A stretch of DNA of 64,000 nucleotides, from assembly GCA_964643725.1 (NCBI GenBank), contig CAZXTL010000005.1, forward strand, positions 30,918-94,917. Reading direction: 5' to 3'. The notes beneath the pieces are model-generated. The model saw only the letters and a list, made by a program, of their open reading frames with translations. It was not told where the DNA came from and made no database searches. Of the stretch, positions 52,347 to 59,955 are shown one piece after another; positions within the stretch are counted from its first letter, which is position 1; each line of letters opens with the position of its first letter. A program made the translations under genes and the position numbers. This DNA is from DYQY01 sp964643725 (GTDB lineage Bacteria; Margulisbacteria; Riflemargulisbacteria; GWF2-35-9; DYQY01).

Positions 52347-53947
52347 AAATTATTGTAAGAGCACTCCTCATCAGTATGGTTATCTTTATTAGCAATGCTG
52401 CTAGTTTTGATTTTTCTGCACTTGAGTTAATAGATGGAGATCAGTCTTTAGGACAGGTTTTATATAAAGATACTGTTGTTATGCAAATATATGCTACTGG
52501 TCCTTTTGTTACAGCATATTCAAGGGCTCAAATGATAGCATATAGGCTAAATGAGTATTTAGAGAGTTATTCTGACATTAATAAGATAAAACTTTCTTAT
52601 CCTGAGAATATTTATACTGCCTCTATAGCAGGTAGAAATTTATTTTCAGTTTATAAAGAAGATGCAAAACAGAAGAATACTAGGCTAGAGCCTTTGATGT
52701 CTGAGTGGATTAATAATATTAAACTTGCAATGACGCCTAAGGCAGGACAAGTGGTTGAAACTCAAAATAAATTGGTACAAGTTGCTCCCAAGAAACTTAT
52801 TGAGGCAAAGGTTGAGGTTAAAAAACTACAGCCAGAAGTTCCTTTAATTGTAACTGAAGAGAAGGTTGTTGTTGCTCCAGTTGTTGTTACTTCTGAGTCG
52901 GAAGAGGTAAAGGATATATTCAATGATGATACGGAAAAAAGGCTAGTAAAATTAGAGTCAGCTTTAGTTGGTAAAACTAATAAAGCAAAAGGATTTCCGT
53001 GGATATGGGTTGTTACATTTATAAATCTAGCATTAGGGATATATTTATTTTTTATGTATCGTAAAACAAACAAGCAGGTAGGTAATTATGAAGAAGTAGA
53101 GAAAACAGGAAGAATGGAAGAAATAGAGAATTCCGTTAGTGTTTTAATCCAGGAACTTAAGGAAGTGTCTGGGGATGTTGCAGATAGCGCTATAAAAACT
53201 ATTAAAGAACAACAACAACCAGAAGTAATGAAAGAGATAGTTACTCCAGAGCCAGAACTATCGACAACAGAAACGCTGCAATCGGATGAGCCTATGGAAG
53301 TAGAAAATAAGCAAACAACAGAAGAAATAGCAGATGATATTTCAGATCTTTTGCCAGACATTAATGATATTAATATTGTTCCTGATGTAGAAGAAAAGGA
53401 AGAAATTAAAATTAAAACAGAAGCTTTAAAAAGCAATGGTGGACAAGATGATATAGAGGCTATGATGGCAGAATTTATACAGCAAGAACCTGTTGTTATT
53501 GCTGATACATTAGAAGAAGTTTTGGAGTCAGATAGTCCAGAAATTATTCAAGCAGAAGATAAGATTGAATTAGAAAAAGTTGTAGAGAATAAGAAAGATA
53601 ACGAAAAGACAGAGGATGTAAAAGCAAAGACAGATGCAGAAAAATTAGCTGAAGAGTTATCTGGTCCGACAACAGCAGAAGAGCAGGCCGTTATAAATAG
53701 TCCTAATCAGACAAATCTTTCTGGTGTTGGCATGGCTGAATTGTTCAAGATACTTAGTCAGCTAGATAAAGATATCCGTGATGAAGTTAAACTTGTGTTA
53801 AACAATAAAGCATTAAACAAGAATGAGAAAATAATTAAGATGAAACAATTGGAGATGGATCCTGATCTTATTGCTAAAGTTTTAGGAATAGGCAAAGAAG
53901 AAGTTTCTTTGGTTATTCAGCTTAACGACTTAGAGAAAAAAGAATAA
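52334..53947 (+). CDS. Single-pass membrane protein with acidic cytoplasmic region and C-terminal HTH-like motif
   Basis: 537 residues. An N-terminal signal or anchor (residues 5-22), a short extracytoplasmic domain (25-130), a Val/Lys/Glu-rich stalk, a membrane helix at about 226-243 (WIWVVTFINLALGIYLFF), a long acidic low-complexity region (260-450), and a compact end: ELFKILSQLDKDIRDEVKL and MDPDLIAKVLGIGKEEVSLV. That end resembles the helix-turn-helix tail of DUF6115/DUF2802 proteins seen near flagellar genes. The domain order suggests a signal-relay or tethering protein. Coupled to the 110-residue gene. Confidence 0.5.
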   Translation: MVRLKIIVRALLISMVIFISNAASFDFSALELIDGDQSLGQVLYKDTVVMQIYATGPFVTAYSRAQMIAYRLNEYLESYSDINKIKLSYPENIYTASIAGRNLFSVYKEDAKQKNTRLEPLMSEWINNIKLAMTPKAGQVVETQNKLVQVAPKKLIEAKVEVKKLQPEVPLIVTEEKVVVAPVVVTSESEEVKDIFNDDTEKRLVKLESALVGKTNKAKGFPWIWVVTFINLALGIYLFFMYRKTNKQVGNYEEVEKTGRMEEIENSVSVLIQELKEVSGDVADSAIKTIKEQQQPEVMKEIVTPEPELSTTETLQSDEPMEVENKQTTEEIADDISDLLPDINDINIVPDVEEKEEIKIKTEALKSNGGQDDIEAMMAEFIQQEPVVIADTLEEVLESDSPEIIQAEDKIELEKVVENKKDNEKTEDVKAKTDAEKLAEELSGPTTAEEQAVINSPNQTNLSGVGMAELFKILSQLDKDIRDEVKLVLNNKALNKNEKIIKMKQLEMDPDLIAKVLGIGKEEVSLVIQLNDLEKKE

Positions 53948-53950
53948 CAG

Positions 53951-54373
53951 TTAAAGAAATGTACTTAGCGTAGATTTCCCGTCAATTTTATATGGGTCAA
54001 ACTCATCTGAAGCTGAGAAATTTGTGTTATCGTTTTTTGCCCAAGATGTGGACATCCCTTCTCCAGTAAATCCCTGTAGCGTTTCTTCTATTGCTTTAAG
54101 AAGTTCCTTATCAAGCATTTCCTGAATATCTGGTACCTTTTTCTCTAGTTCTTTTATTGTGTCGCTTATTTTGCTTTTCATGTCAGTATTTATTTGAACA
54201 TCTTTAACAATAGCATTTAGTTTTGCAACTTCATATTTTGCTTGGATTGGACTTAGTGCCATATTTTGTAATTTGCTAAGGCTATCTTCAATATCTTTTA
54301 GTGTGTCTTTTTGTTTTTTGTCTTCCATTTTTTGGAGGAAATCTTTGCTGTTTATTTTGCTTGCATCGCTCAT
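53951..54373 (-). CDS. Hypothetical helical protein, 140 aa
   Basis: Soluble and highly helical: heptad-like Leu/Ile runs from residue 12 to 100 (KDIEDSLSKLQNMAL, KKVPDIQEMLDKELLKAIEE) predict a coiled-coil bundle; the last 35 residues are polar and unstructured. AAAGGAG 7 nt before the ATG supports it. It converges with the 537-residue gene with 3 bp between stops and is divergent from the prepilin peptidase. I do not recognise the family; it resembles in style the proteins at 1886 and 2685. Confidence 0.5.
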   Translation of the reverse strand: MSDASKINSKDFLQKMEDKKQKDTLKDIEDSLSKLQNMALSPIQAKYEVAKLNAIVKDVQINTDMKSKISDTIKELEKKVPDIQEMLDKELLKAIEETLQGFTGEGMSTSWAKNDNTNFSASDEFDPYKIDGKSTLSTFL

Positions 54374-54495
54374 ATTAAAAACTCCTTTATTTGCAGAATA
54401 ATGTCATCATTATTTAGTATAACGTGAACAAGTACTCTATTTATTGTATCAAAGATATTTGGTTTATTCATCTTTTCTCGTTTAACAATAAGCAT

Positions 54496-54501
54496 TACAA
54501 T
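54496..54501 (+). promoter_or_regulatory. -10 element of the prepilin peptidase gene, leaderless type
   Basis: TACAAT 6 nt before the ATG at 54508; this choice removes a 28-residue upstream extension that has no family support. Confidence 0.4.
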
Positions 54502-54507
54502 GAGTGT

Positions 54508-55212
54508 ATGGGTTTTATGTGGATATTTATTGGAATGGCAATGGGTAGTTTTCTGAATGGTCTTTCTTTCAGGGCAACTAGCAATAGGCCTTTATTTGCC
54601 TCGCGCTCACGTTGTTCAGGATGTGAAAGGAAAATAGCATGGTTTGACCTTGTTCCAGTATTTAGTTGGTTTGTTTTGAAGGGAAAATGTCGTTATTGTG
54701 GCAGAAAAATATCGTTTAATTATTTGTTGGTTGAGTTATTTGTTGGATTAGTTAGTTTTTATTTTTTAAAGGATGCACAAATTACTTTTGTTTTGTTGGC
54801 GCAATATGCCTTTGTGTTAAGTTTTTTTCTTAATGTTCTCACTGATTCTACGAACTTTACAGTGTATGATCCTTTTTTGTACGTTATGGTTCTTTTTGCA
54901 GGATTATATGTTTTATTAAAAGGAGAATTTATAAATGGATTATTGTCTGGATTATTTGTTGTTATGCTTATTGCCACTGTATCTTATGTGGTTAGTCTAA
55001 TAGTGAAGAAGCAAGCAATGGGTTCTGGGGATTATTTTGTTTTTTTTGCATTGGGCATGACTTTGTCTCCAAATAAATTATTGAATCTTATACTTTTTGC
55101 TTCTTTATTGGGAATTATTGTTTCTTTGGTTTTCAAAAAGAATAAGTTGCCTTTTTTCCCTTTATTGTTTTTTGGCTATATGTTTGTTTTATTTGGAGGT
55201 GCTTTGTTATGA
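54508..55212 (+). CDS. Prepilin peptidase, type IV leader peptidase (A24)
   Basis: 234 residues, multi-pass. The N-terminal methyltransferase-like zinc region has Cys36, Cys39, Cys61 and Cys64. Catalytic aspartates lie in NVLTDSTNF and GSGDYFVFFALG (GxGD). It cleaves type IV prepilins or pseudopilins at Gly|Phe/Ile-type sites. I use the ATG at 54508: it starts at the first membrane helix (MGFMWIFIGMAMGSFLNG, as in PilD) and has a -10 box 6 nt upstream; a GTG at 54424 would add 28 non-homologous residues. It heads an operon with two pseudopilin-like genes. Confidence 0.88.
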   Translation: MGFMWIFIGMAMGSFLNGLSFRATSNRPLFASRSRCSGCERKIAWFDLVPVFSWFVLKGKCRYCGRKISFNYLLVELFVGLVSFYFLKDAQITFVLLAQYAFVLSFFLNVLTDSTNFTVYDPFLYVMVLFAGLYVLLKGEFINGLLSGLFVVMLIATVSYVVSLIVKKQAMGSGDYFVFFALGMTLSPNKLLNLILFASLLGIIVSLVFKKNKLPFFPLLFFGYMFVLFGGALL

Positions 55213-55628
55213 AGATGGGGTTTAAAAAAGGGATAGCATTGTCTGAGCTACTTCTGACTATAGCAATTATAGCAGTTATTACAGCTGGAGGACTTTTTGT
55301 TTATAAGTCAGTTCTTTTGAGTTTAAGTCTTAATAATGAGACAGAGCTTCTGCATCATTACTTAAAGAACGCTCAATCAACAGCAGAAATCTATGGTAGG
55401 TCAGTGAAGTGGGAAATGGTTGGAGATAAATATAAGATAACTGACCTTGAGGATAATACATTATTAAAAGAAAGAAAGGTTCCAAAACATATTAAGGTTC
55501 AGGGGCAGAGCTTAACTTTCACAGATCAGCTACGGCCAGAGCAAGGTAGGACAATAACGTTGACCAGCGGCAAAAGGTCTAGAAAAATAACAGTAGACCC
55601 TTCCACTGGAAGGGTTAGATTGTGGTGA
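55209..55628 (+). CDS. Pseudopilin, GspH/FimT-like
   Basis: 139 residues. The leader ends KKG followed by IALSELLLTIAII: Gly at -1 and Glu at +5 are the prepilin peptidase signature, with the hydrophobic assembly helix after it. The globular part has short beta strands (SVKWEMVGDKYKITD, TITLTSGKRSRKI). Typical of minor pseudopilins of type II secretion or type IV pili. The ATG overlaps the peptidase gene by 4 bp. Confidence 0.8.
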   Translation: MKMGFKKGIALSELLLTIAIIAVITAGGLFVYKSVLLSLSLNNETELLHHYLKNAQSTAEIYGRSVKWEMVGDKYKITDLEDNTLLKERKVPKHIKVQGQSLTFTDQLRPEQGRTITLTSGKRSRKITVDPSTGRVRLW

Positions 55629-55924
55629 AACGAAAAGGCTTTTTGCTTTTCGAGTTAATGGTTTTTATTTCTGCTATGAGTTTTTTTATTATGGCATTTT
55701 ATGTTTTTGAGACTCATGGAGTAAAAACTGCAAAGAAAATTAAGCAACAACAAGCTGTATTGCAAAGTTTAAAAGAAGATTATTATTTTGCTATGACCGC
55801 AGAGATTTTTGACGTAATGGCCTTACCAAAATACTTCACTGAGAGTATGGACTCAACTCATTATAAAATAAAAGTAGTAAGCGACAATATGCTTACTGGT
55901 TTATTCGTCATTAGAAAGAAGTAG
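55622..55924 (+). CDS. Second pseudopilin-like protein, 100 aa
   Basis: Starts at GTG and overlaps the previous gene by 7 bp. Leader MVKRKG then FLLFELMVFISAMSFFIMAF: Gly(-1), Phe(+1) and Glu(+5) match a prepilin site. The globular domain is short (about 60 residues, charged helix then a beta tail VIRKK), as in GspI/J-like minor pseudopilins. The last 24 bp overlap the convergent ROK-kinase gene. No other secretion-system gene is in the window. Confidence 0.7.
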   Translation: MVKRKGFLLFELMVFISAMSFFIMAFYVFETHGVKTAKKIKQQQAVLQSLKEDYYFAMTAEIFDVMALPKYFTESMDSTHYKIKVVSDNMLTGLFVIRKK

Positions 55925-56803
55925 TTTAACCGCCCCAAAAAGTCCAGCATCATCGCCAAGCACAGATAGTTTGATGTTTGGTTTAACAAGGGCCCTTACA
56001 TTAGCAAAAGGTTCTACTTTTCTTATTAGATAATCACCAATCGCTTGAGAAACACCGCCACCCAAAACAACTACTTCAGGGTCTAGGCAGTTTACAAGGC
56101 TTCCGATTGCTTCGCCTAAGTAATAAGCAGAACGCTTGATGGCATCTTTAATGATTTTGTTTTGTTCTGTAACGCCGTTTTTTAATAAAGAACTCTTTAG
56201 GATAGAGTCAAATTTCATGCCTTGTTCTTCCATGTATCTTTGCATGGCTATTTTAGAGGAATACGCTTCGAGACAACCATTTTGTCCGCAGTTACATTTT
56301 GGACCATCAAAGGTAAGCTTCATGTGGCCTATCTCGCCAGCAATATTTTGTGCACCACGGATAAGTTTATTATTTATGATAACTGCTCCGCCGATGCCTG
56401 TGCCAACGAAGATGCCAAGTGCATCACTATAGCCAGTTGCTGCGCCAAGCCAATGTTCGCCAAGCATTCCAACGTTAACATCGTTATCTATTGCGATATT
56501 TGTAATACCGAAGTCTTCTTGAAGTTTGTTTTTTAAGTGGAAATTCTCAAAAGGCAAGTTTGGAGAGAAAGTTATTTCGCCTTTTTCATTAACTCTGCCA
56601 GGAATACCAATGCCTATACCAGAAATAGTAGGTTCTTTTGCAAGTAAAGTAGATATTACGCTTTTTATTCGCTGGTAAACTTCTTCTTGATTTTGGCTAG
56701 CATTGGTTTTTATTTTCTCTTTAAATATTATCTTTTTGTCAGAAATAATAGCTCCGAGTATTTTTGTTCCACCAATATCGAGCGCTAAATAGTTTTTTAC
56801 CAT
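55901..56803 (-). CDS. ROK-family sugar kinase, glucokinase-like
   Basis: 300 residues. ATP motif DIGGTK (about 8-13), GIGIPG, the NDVNVGMLGE active-site region, GTGIGGAVI, and the ROK zinc signature GHM...CNCGQNGCLE. It phosphorylates glucose or a related hexose. The start overlaps the formyltransferase gene upstream by 7 bp, and the stop overlaps a pseudopilin gene on the other strand by 24 bp. Confidence 0.88.
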   Translation of the reverse strand: MVKNYLALDIGGTKILGAIISDKKIIFKEKIKTNASQNQEEVYQRIKSVISTLLAKEPTISGIGIGIPGRVNEKGEITFSPNLPFENFHLKNKLQEDFGITNIAIDNDVNVGMLGEHWLGAATGYSDALGIFVGTGIGGAVIINNKLIRGAQNIAGEIGHMKLTFDGPKCNCGQNGCLEAYSSKIAMQRYMEEQGMKFDSILKSSLLKNGVTEQNKIIKDAIKRSAYYLGEAIGSLVNCLDPEVVVLGGGVSQAIGDYLIRKVEPFANVRALVKPNIKLSVLGDDAGLFGAVKLLLSNDE

Positions 56804-57720
56804 GATATAAATTTATCCCCAATTTTTATTTTCTCGTATTCTATAAAATCACTGCCGGAAAGTAAATATTTTTTTCCAACGACAAGGATTTTGATAATTA
56901 TCGCACCATTACTGCATTTTATCATAGGGCCTTCCAGCGTTAGTCCTACTGTTTCACCATTTTTTTCTTTTCCAGAGCCAAAATAATGGGTTTCTGATGC
57001 TTCATAGATGGCAATAAGGTGGTTCTTATATTGAGCAAGAGCGCCATTATATGGATTCAAAGCTCTTATCCTGTTAATGATTTTGTTTGTTGGCCAATCC
57101 CAATTGATAAAGGTTTCATTTATATTAGGTTTTGGTGCTTTTGGGAAATCTCCAGTAGGTTGTGGTGTTGATGTTAGTTGGTTGGTTTCTATTAATAACA
57201 GTAGCTTCTCTAGCATGTTGGCTGCTATTTCTTCTTGTCTAAAGATAACTAGGCCACAAGTATCCTTTGGTGAAATGTCTATTTGTTCTTGTAGGATTAT
57301 GTCTCCAGCATCGAATTCATTAGTTAAATAATGAAAAGTAACCCCTGTAATTGTTTCCCCATTTGCTATAGTCCAGAAGTAGGGGTTTGATCCACGATAA
57401 TAAGGCAGAAGTGCAGGATGCATATTTATTCCAAGTTTCGCTAAATCTAAAAGTTCTTTTCCTATTTTTTGTGGAAAGGTGTAGGTAAGTAACAGGTCAG
57501 GTTTCAGCTCATTTTTAACGATAGAGATAAATTCTTTATTGTTAATATTTTCAAAACAATAAACCGGGATTGAGTGTTCATGACAGATTAGCTTTATATT
57601 CTCAATATCTTGATTGTAAAGAGGAGACACAACCATTCCAACAGGGTAGTTGTTAAGGGAAATAAGTCGCTTAAGTCCTTTAACTGCTATTTGTGTCATT
57701 CCGAACATTAGTATGCGCAT
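56797..57720 (-). CDS. Formyltransferase, methionyl-tRNA formyltransferase-like
   Basis: 307 residues. The N10-formyltetrahydrofolate transferase core is seen: INMHPALLPYYRGSNPYFW with Asn99 and His101, and FDAGDI with Asp137. C-terminal Fmt-like OB domain (200-307) begins NINETFINWDWPT. The SNPYFW block differs from the GAAPI of canonical Fmt, so either a divergent Fmt or a sugar N-formyltransferase is possible. Leaderless promoter: TAAAAT on this strand 6 nt before the ATG. Confidence 0.75.
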   Translation of the reverse strand: MRILMFGMTQIAVKGLKRLISLNNYPVGMVVSPLYNQDIENIKLICHEHSIPVYCFENINNKEFISIVKNELKPDLLLTYTFPQKIGKELLDLAKLGINMHPALLPYYRGSNPYFWTIANGETITGVTFHYLTNEFDAGDIILQEQIDISPKDTCGLVIFRQEEIAANMLEKLLLLIETNQLTSTPQPTGDFPKAPKPNINETFINWDWPTNKIINRIRALNPYNGALAQYKNHLIAIYEASETHYFGSGKEKNGETVGLTLEGPMIKCSNGAIIIKILVVGKKYLLSGSDFIEYEKIKIGDKFISW

Positions 57721-57726
57721 AATTTG

Positions 57727-57732
57727 ATTTTA
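57727..57732 (-). promoter_or_regulatory. Formyltransferase/ROK operon -10, leaderless type
   Basis: Minus-strand TAAAAT, 6 nt from the ATG at 57720. Confidence 0.45.
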
Positions 57733-57760
57733 CTTAATTACCAGAGCATTGTAAAAGCAT

Positions 57761-58624
57761 TTAATATAATAATAGAGAAAGGTCTAATGTTTTGGCGGAG
57801 TGGGTGAGACGGCCGATGCTTATTCTGTCTGGCAGAAGTTGGGCCTTTGCTTCTAAGGAAAACTCATCAATGCCACCAGAAATCTCGGTTTTTATGTGAG
57901 GATAGTTAGATTTTATAAAAGTTATGCTTTTTTGAGTAATGTTGTCTGTCATATTGTCTAACAGAATAATGTCGGGATTCTCTAGACATGCTTCTTGAAC
58001 TTCTTCAAATGTTTCAGTTTCTATTTCTAAAAAGAACCCAGGAGTATTTTTTAGACAGGAGTATTCTGTAGATTTTTTTATGTTTTGGATGGCATTTTTT
58101 ATCCCACCAGCAGCTTTGATATGATTTTCTTTTATTAAGATAGCATCAAATAGTCCTATTCGATGGTTTTCTCCGCCGCCATCGATTACCGCTTTCTTTT
58201 GTAAATATCTTAGTCCAGGCATTGTTTTTCTTGTATCAAGTATTGCTACAGAGTATGGGTTTACAATATTTACGTAAGTATTTGTTAGAGTCGCGGTGCC
58301 ACTTAATTGCTGAAGATAGTTGAGGATAGTTCTTTCAAGTTTCAGAATTTCTTGGCAATGGCCATGAAGCTCAAGGACGATATCTCCTTTTTTGACTTTA
58401 TCTCCATCTTCTTTTAGTAAGTTGTAGTTTAGAAAAGAATATTCATCTAAAATATGTTTTACTGGCAACAGCCCGCTAATGACCCCGCCTTCTTTTGCTA
58501 TAATTTTCGCTGAAGTTATTTGGTTGTCAGGGATAGTTAGAAGCGAGGTGATATCTCCTGTCCCGATGTCTTCTTCCAGGGCATTTTTCACTGATACTTG
58601 TACTTCTTGCATTAAATAATTCAT
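57761..58624 (-). CDS. nadC: Nicotinate-nucleotide pyrophosphorylase (carboxylating)
   Basis: 287 residues. Quinolinate phosphoribosyltransferase with EDIGTGDITS near the N-terminus, LNYLQQLSGTAT, DTRKTMPGLR and IDGGGENHRIGL, plus the LEIETETFEEVQ and ILLDNM strands of the barrel. It makes nicotinate mononucleotide from quinolinate and PRPP in de novo NAD synthesis; nadE at 7060 completes the pathway. nadA/nadB are not here. A TG-T-TATACT -10 lies 6 nt before the ATG. Confidence 0.96.
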   Translation of the reverse strand: MNYLMQEVQVSVKNALEEDIGTGDITSLLTIPDNQITSAKIIAKEGGVISGLLPVKHILDEYSFLNYNLLKEDGDKVKKGDIVLELHGHCQEILKLERTILNYLQQLSGTATLTNTYVNIVNPYSVAILDTRKTMPGLRYLQKKAVIDGGGENHRIGLFDAILIKENHIKAAGGIKNAIQNIKKSTEYSCLKNTPGFFLEIETETFEEVQEACLENPDIILLDNMTDNITQKSITFIKSNYPHIKTEISGGIDEFSLEAKAQLLPDRISIGRLTHSAKTLDLSLLLY

Positions 58625-58630
58625 AAAGAA

Positions 58631-58639
58631 AGTATAACA
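58631..58639 (-). promoter_or_regulatory. nadC extended -10, leaderless type
   Basis: Minus-strand TG-T-TATACT, hexamer at 58631-58636, 6 nt from the ATG at 58624. Confidence 0.55.
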
Positions 58640-58651
58640 TATTGATTTTTA

Positions 58652-58680
58652 TTGGGTAAATTTAAAATAAGAAGTAGAAT
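58652..58680 (+). promoter_or_regulatory. Thioesterase promoter, leaderless type
   Basis: TTGGGT (58652-58657), 17-bp spacer, TAGAAT (58675-58680), 7 nt before the ATG at 58688. It excludes an in-frame ATG at 58652 as start. Confidence 0.5.
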
Positions 58681-58687
58681 AAACGTT

Positions 58688-59101
58688 ATGGATAATAACA
58701 TAAAACAAAAACTAAGAGATTTCTTTTTTAATGACGAGTTTGCAAAAACAAATGGCATAAGCATTGTTGATGTTCTTGAAGGGTACGGAGTAACTGTTAT
58801 GACAGTTGAGAAAAGACACTTAAATGGTGTCAGAAGTGTTCAAGGTGGAGCAGTTTTTACTTTAGCGGACTTGGCTTTTGCCTTGGCCTCAAATTCTCGC
58901 GGGTTTGTTTCAGTAGGACTTAATAATTATATAAATTATCTAAAACCTGCATTTGAGGGTGATGTTCTTACCGCAGAAGCAAAAGAAGTTTCCAGAGGTA
59001 GAACTATTGGTACCTATGAGGTGAAGATTACTAATCAGAAAGCTGAGCTTATCGCTACTTTTCAAGGAACGGCATATATTAAGAAAGATATTATTTTTTA
59101 A
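58688..59101 (+). CDS. PaaI-family hotdog thioesterase
   Basis: 137 residues of a hotdog-fold acyl-CoA thioesterase. The VQGGAVFTLADLAFALASNS motif is the PaaI signature, with the Asp as catalytic base; YINYLKPAFEGDVL and RTIGTYEVKI complete the fold. It probably hydrolyses phenylacetyl-like or other hydroxyaryl/acyl-CoAs. An upstream in-frame ATG (58652) would add 12 residues overlapping the promoter, so I start at 58688. It is divergent from nadC. Confidence 0.85.
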   Translation: MDNNIKQKLRDFFFNDEFAKTNGISIVDVLEGYGVTVMTVEKRHLNGVRSVQGGAVFTLADLAFALASNSRGFVSVGLNNYINYLKPAFEGDVLTAEAKEVSRGRTIGTYEVKITNQKAELIATFQGTAYIKKDIIF

Positions 59102-59285
59102 CCTCACCCGACGGAATTTATAAGTATTTTTAAACGTGATAGGTGCCGTCAACCCTCTCCTTTCTAATGAATGGAGAGGGTAAACAGCAAGTTCAACTTC
59201 TAAGACATTATTTTTATCTTCTGCTGGGAGAGGTTCGTTAAATAAAATTTGTGAAATTATTTTTAAGTAGTTTCGATAAGTTAGC
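59102..59285. repeat. Hairpin-bearing intergenic repeat
   Basis: The gap begins directly at the thioesterase stop with CCTCACCC-type sequence, then ACCCTCTCC (59152-59160) and GGAGAGGGT (59173-59181) form a perfect 9-bp stem with a 12-nt loop, and GGGAGAGG recurs at 59226. This is the layout of the C/G-block dispersed repeats seen elsewhere in the window. The last 35 bp, GTGAAATTATTTTTAAGTAG (59251-59270), resemble the region before the gene at 31835. Confidence 0.5.
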
Positions 59286-59666
59286 ATGTTAAATAAGATG
59301 GTTTCCCACACAATTTTAATTAGAGATCAAATGCGTTTTTGGCAATCGACGAAATTAGAGGAAAGCTTGAGTAAGCCTGGCGAGGAAGGTTTTGTAGCGC
59401 GTAGAGTGCTGGCAAATAGGATGATTCTTATAGCTATGACTAAGGCGCGGGATAGCGGAAGAGTAGATGTAGTACAAGGATTGGAAAAGGCTCATCAAGG
59501 AATTGCTTGTGGTGGAGAGGTCAAAGATATTTTTGATTCTCAGTCTTGGAGAACATTTCTTAGTCAATACATATCAAATGATAGTACTATTACTTTAACA
59601 ACAGCTGATACTGGTTTAAGCCATTCAGTGACTCTTACTTTTTCAGATTCATTACTGCCTTTATAA
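59286..59666 (+). CDS. Hypothetical protein, 126 aa
   Basis: Unknown soluble protein with a helical N-terminal half (MRFWQSTKLEESL, RRVLANRMILIAMTKARDSG) and a Thr/Ser-rich beta-like end (STITLTTADTGLSHSVTLTF). An internal ATG at 59298 is an equally possible start. No ribosome site is visible. It lies between two repeat regions, so its reality is uncertain, although the open frame is long. Confidence 0.35.
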   Translation: MLNKMVSHTILIRDQMRFWQSTKLEESLSKPGEEGFVARRVLANRMILIAMTKARDSGRVDVVQGLEKAHQGIACGGEVKDIFDSQSWRTFLSQYISNDSTITLTTADTGLSHSVTLTFSDSLLPL

Positions 59667-59955
59667 AAAACTAACATTTCTGTCCAATTTTTATACACAA
59701 AACTAGCTATTAAAATAGCTAAAAATCCAAATACATACCAAACCCAAATGACAAATAAATCAAATAATGCCTAATACTTAAAAGAGTATAAGCATTCTTT
59801 TATTTGGGATTTAGAGATTTATTTGAGTTTTGGATTTTGGAATTTGAGTTTTTCTGAAGGGTGGTTTGGCAAACTATTTGCATAATATATATATAAACGG
59901 CCTATCAAGTCCCCCTTAAGGGGGATTTAGGGGGCTAAAAAAGGAGATGGTAAAA
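59667..59955. repeat. Repeat-rich region before hsp20
   Basis: Holds a perfect 18-bp palindrome TAGCTATTAAAATAGCTA (59704-59721), possibly a weak terminator, then an imperfect long inverted repeat (about 59724-59855) with TCCAAA/TTTGGA-rich arms folding round AATACTTAAAAGAGTAT. A promoter TTGGCA-N18-TATATA lies at 59866-59895. It is followed by the palindrome CCCCCTTAAGGGGG (59911-59924) and a further GGGGG (59930-59934), just before the hsp20 ribosome site. Confidence 0.6.
59911..59934 (+). promoter_or_regulatory. C/G-block palindrome in the hsp20 leader
   Basis: CCCCCTTAAGGGGG plus trailing GGGGG, inside the predicted 5' leader, 7 nt before AAGGAG (59941-59946). The CCUU of the palindrome can alternatively pair with the AAGG of the ribosome site, a geometry that could give temperature-dependent translation. 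Confidence 0.35.
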
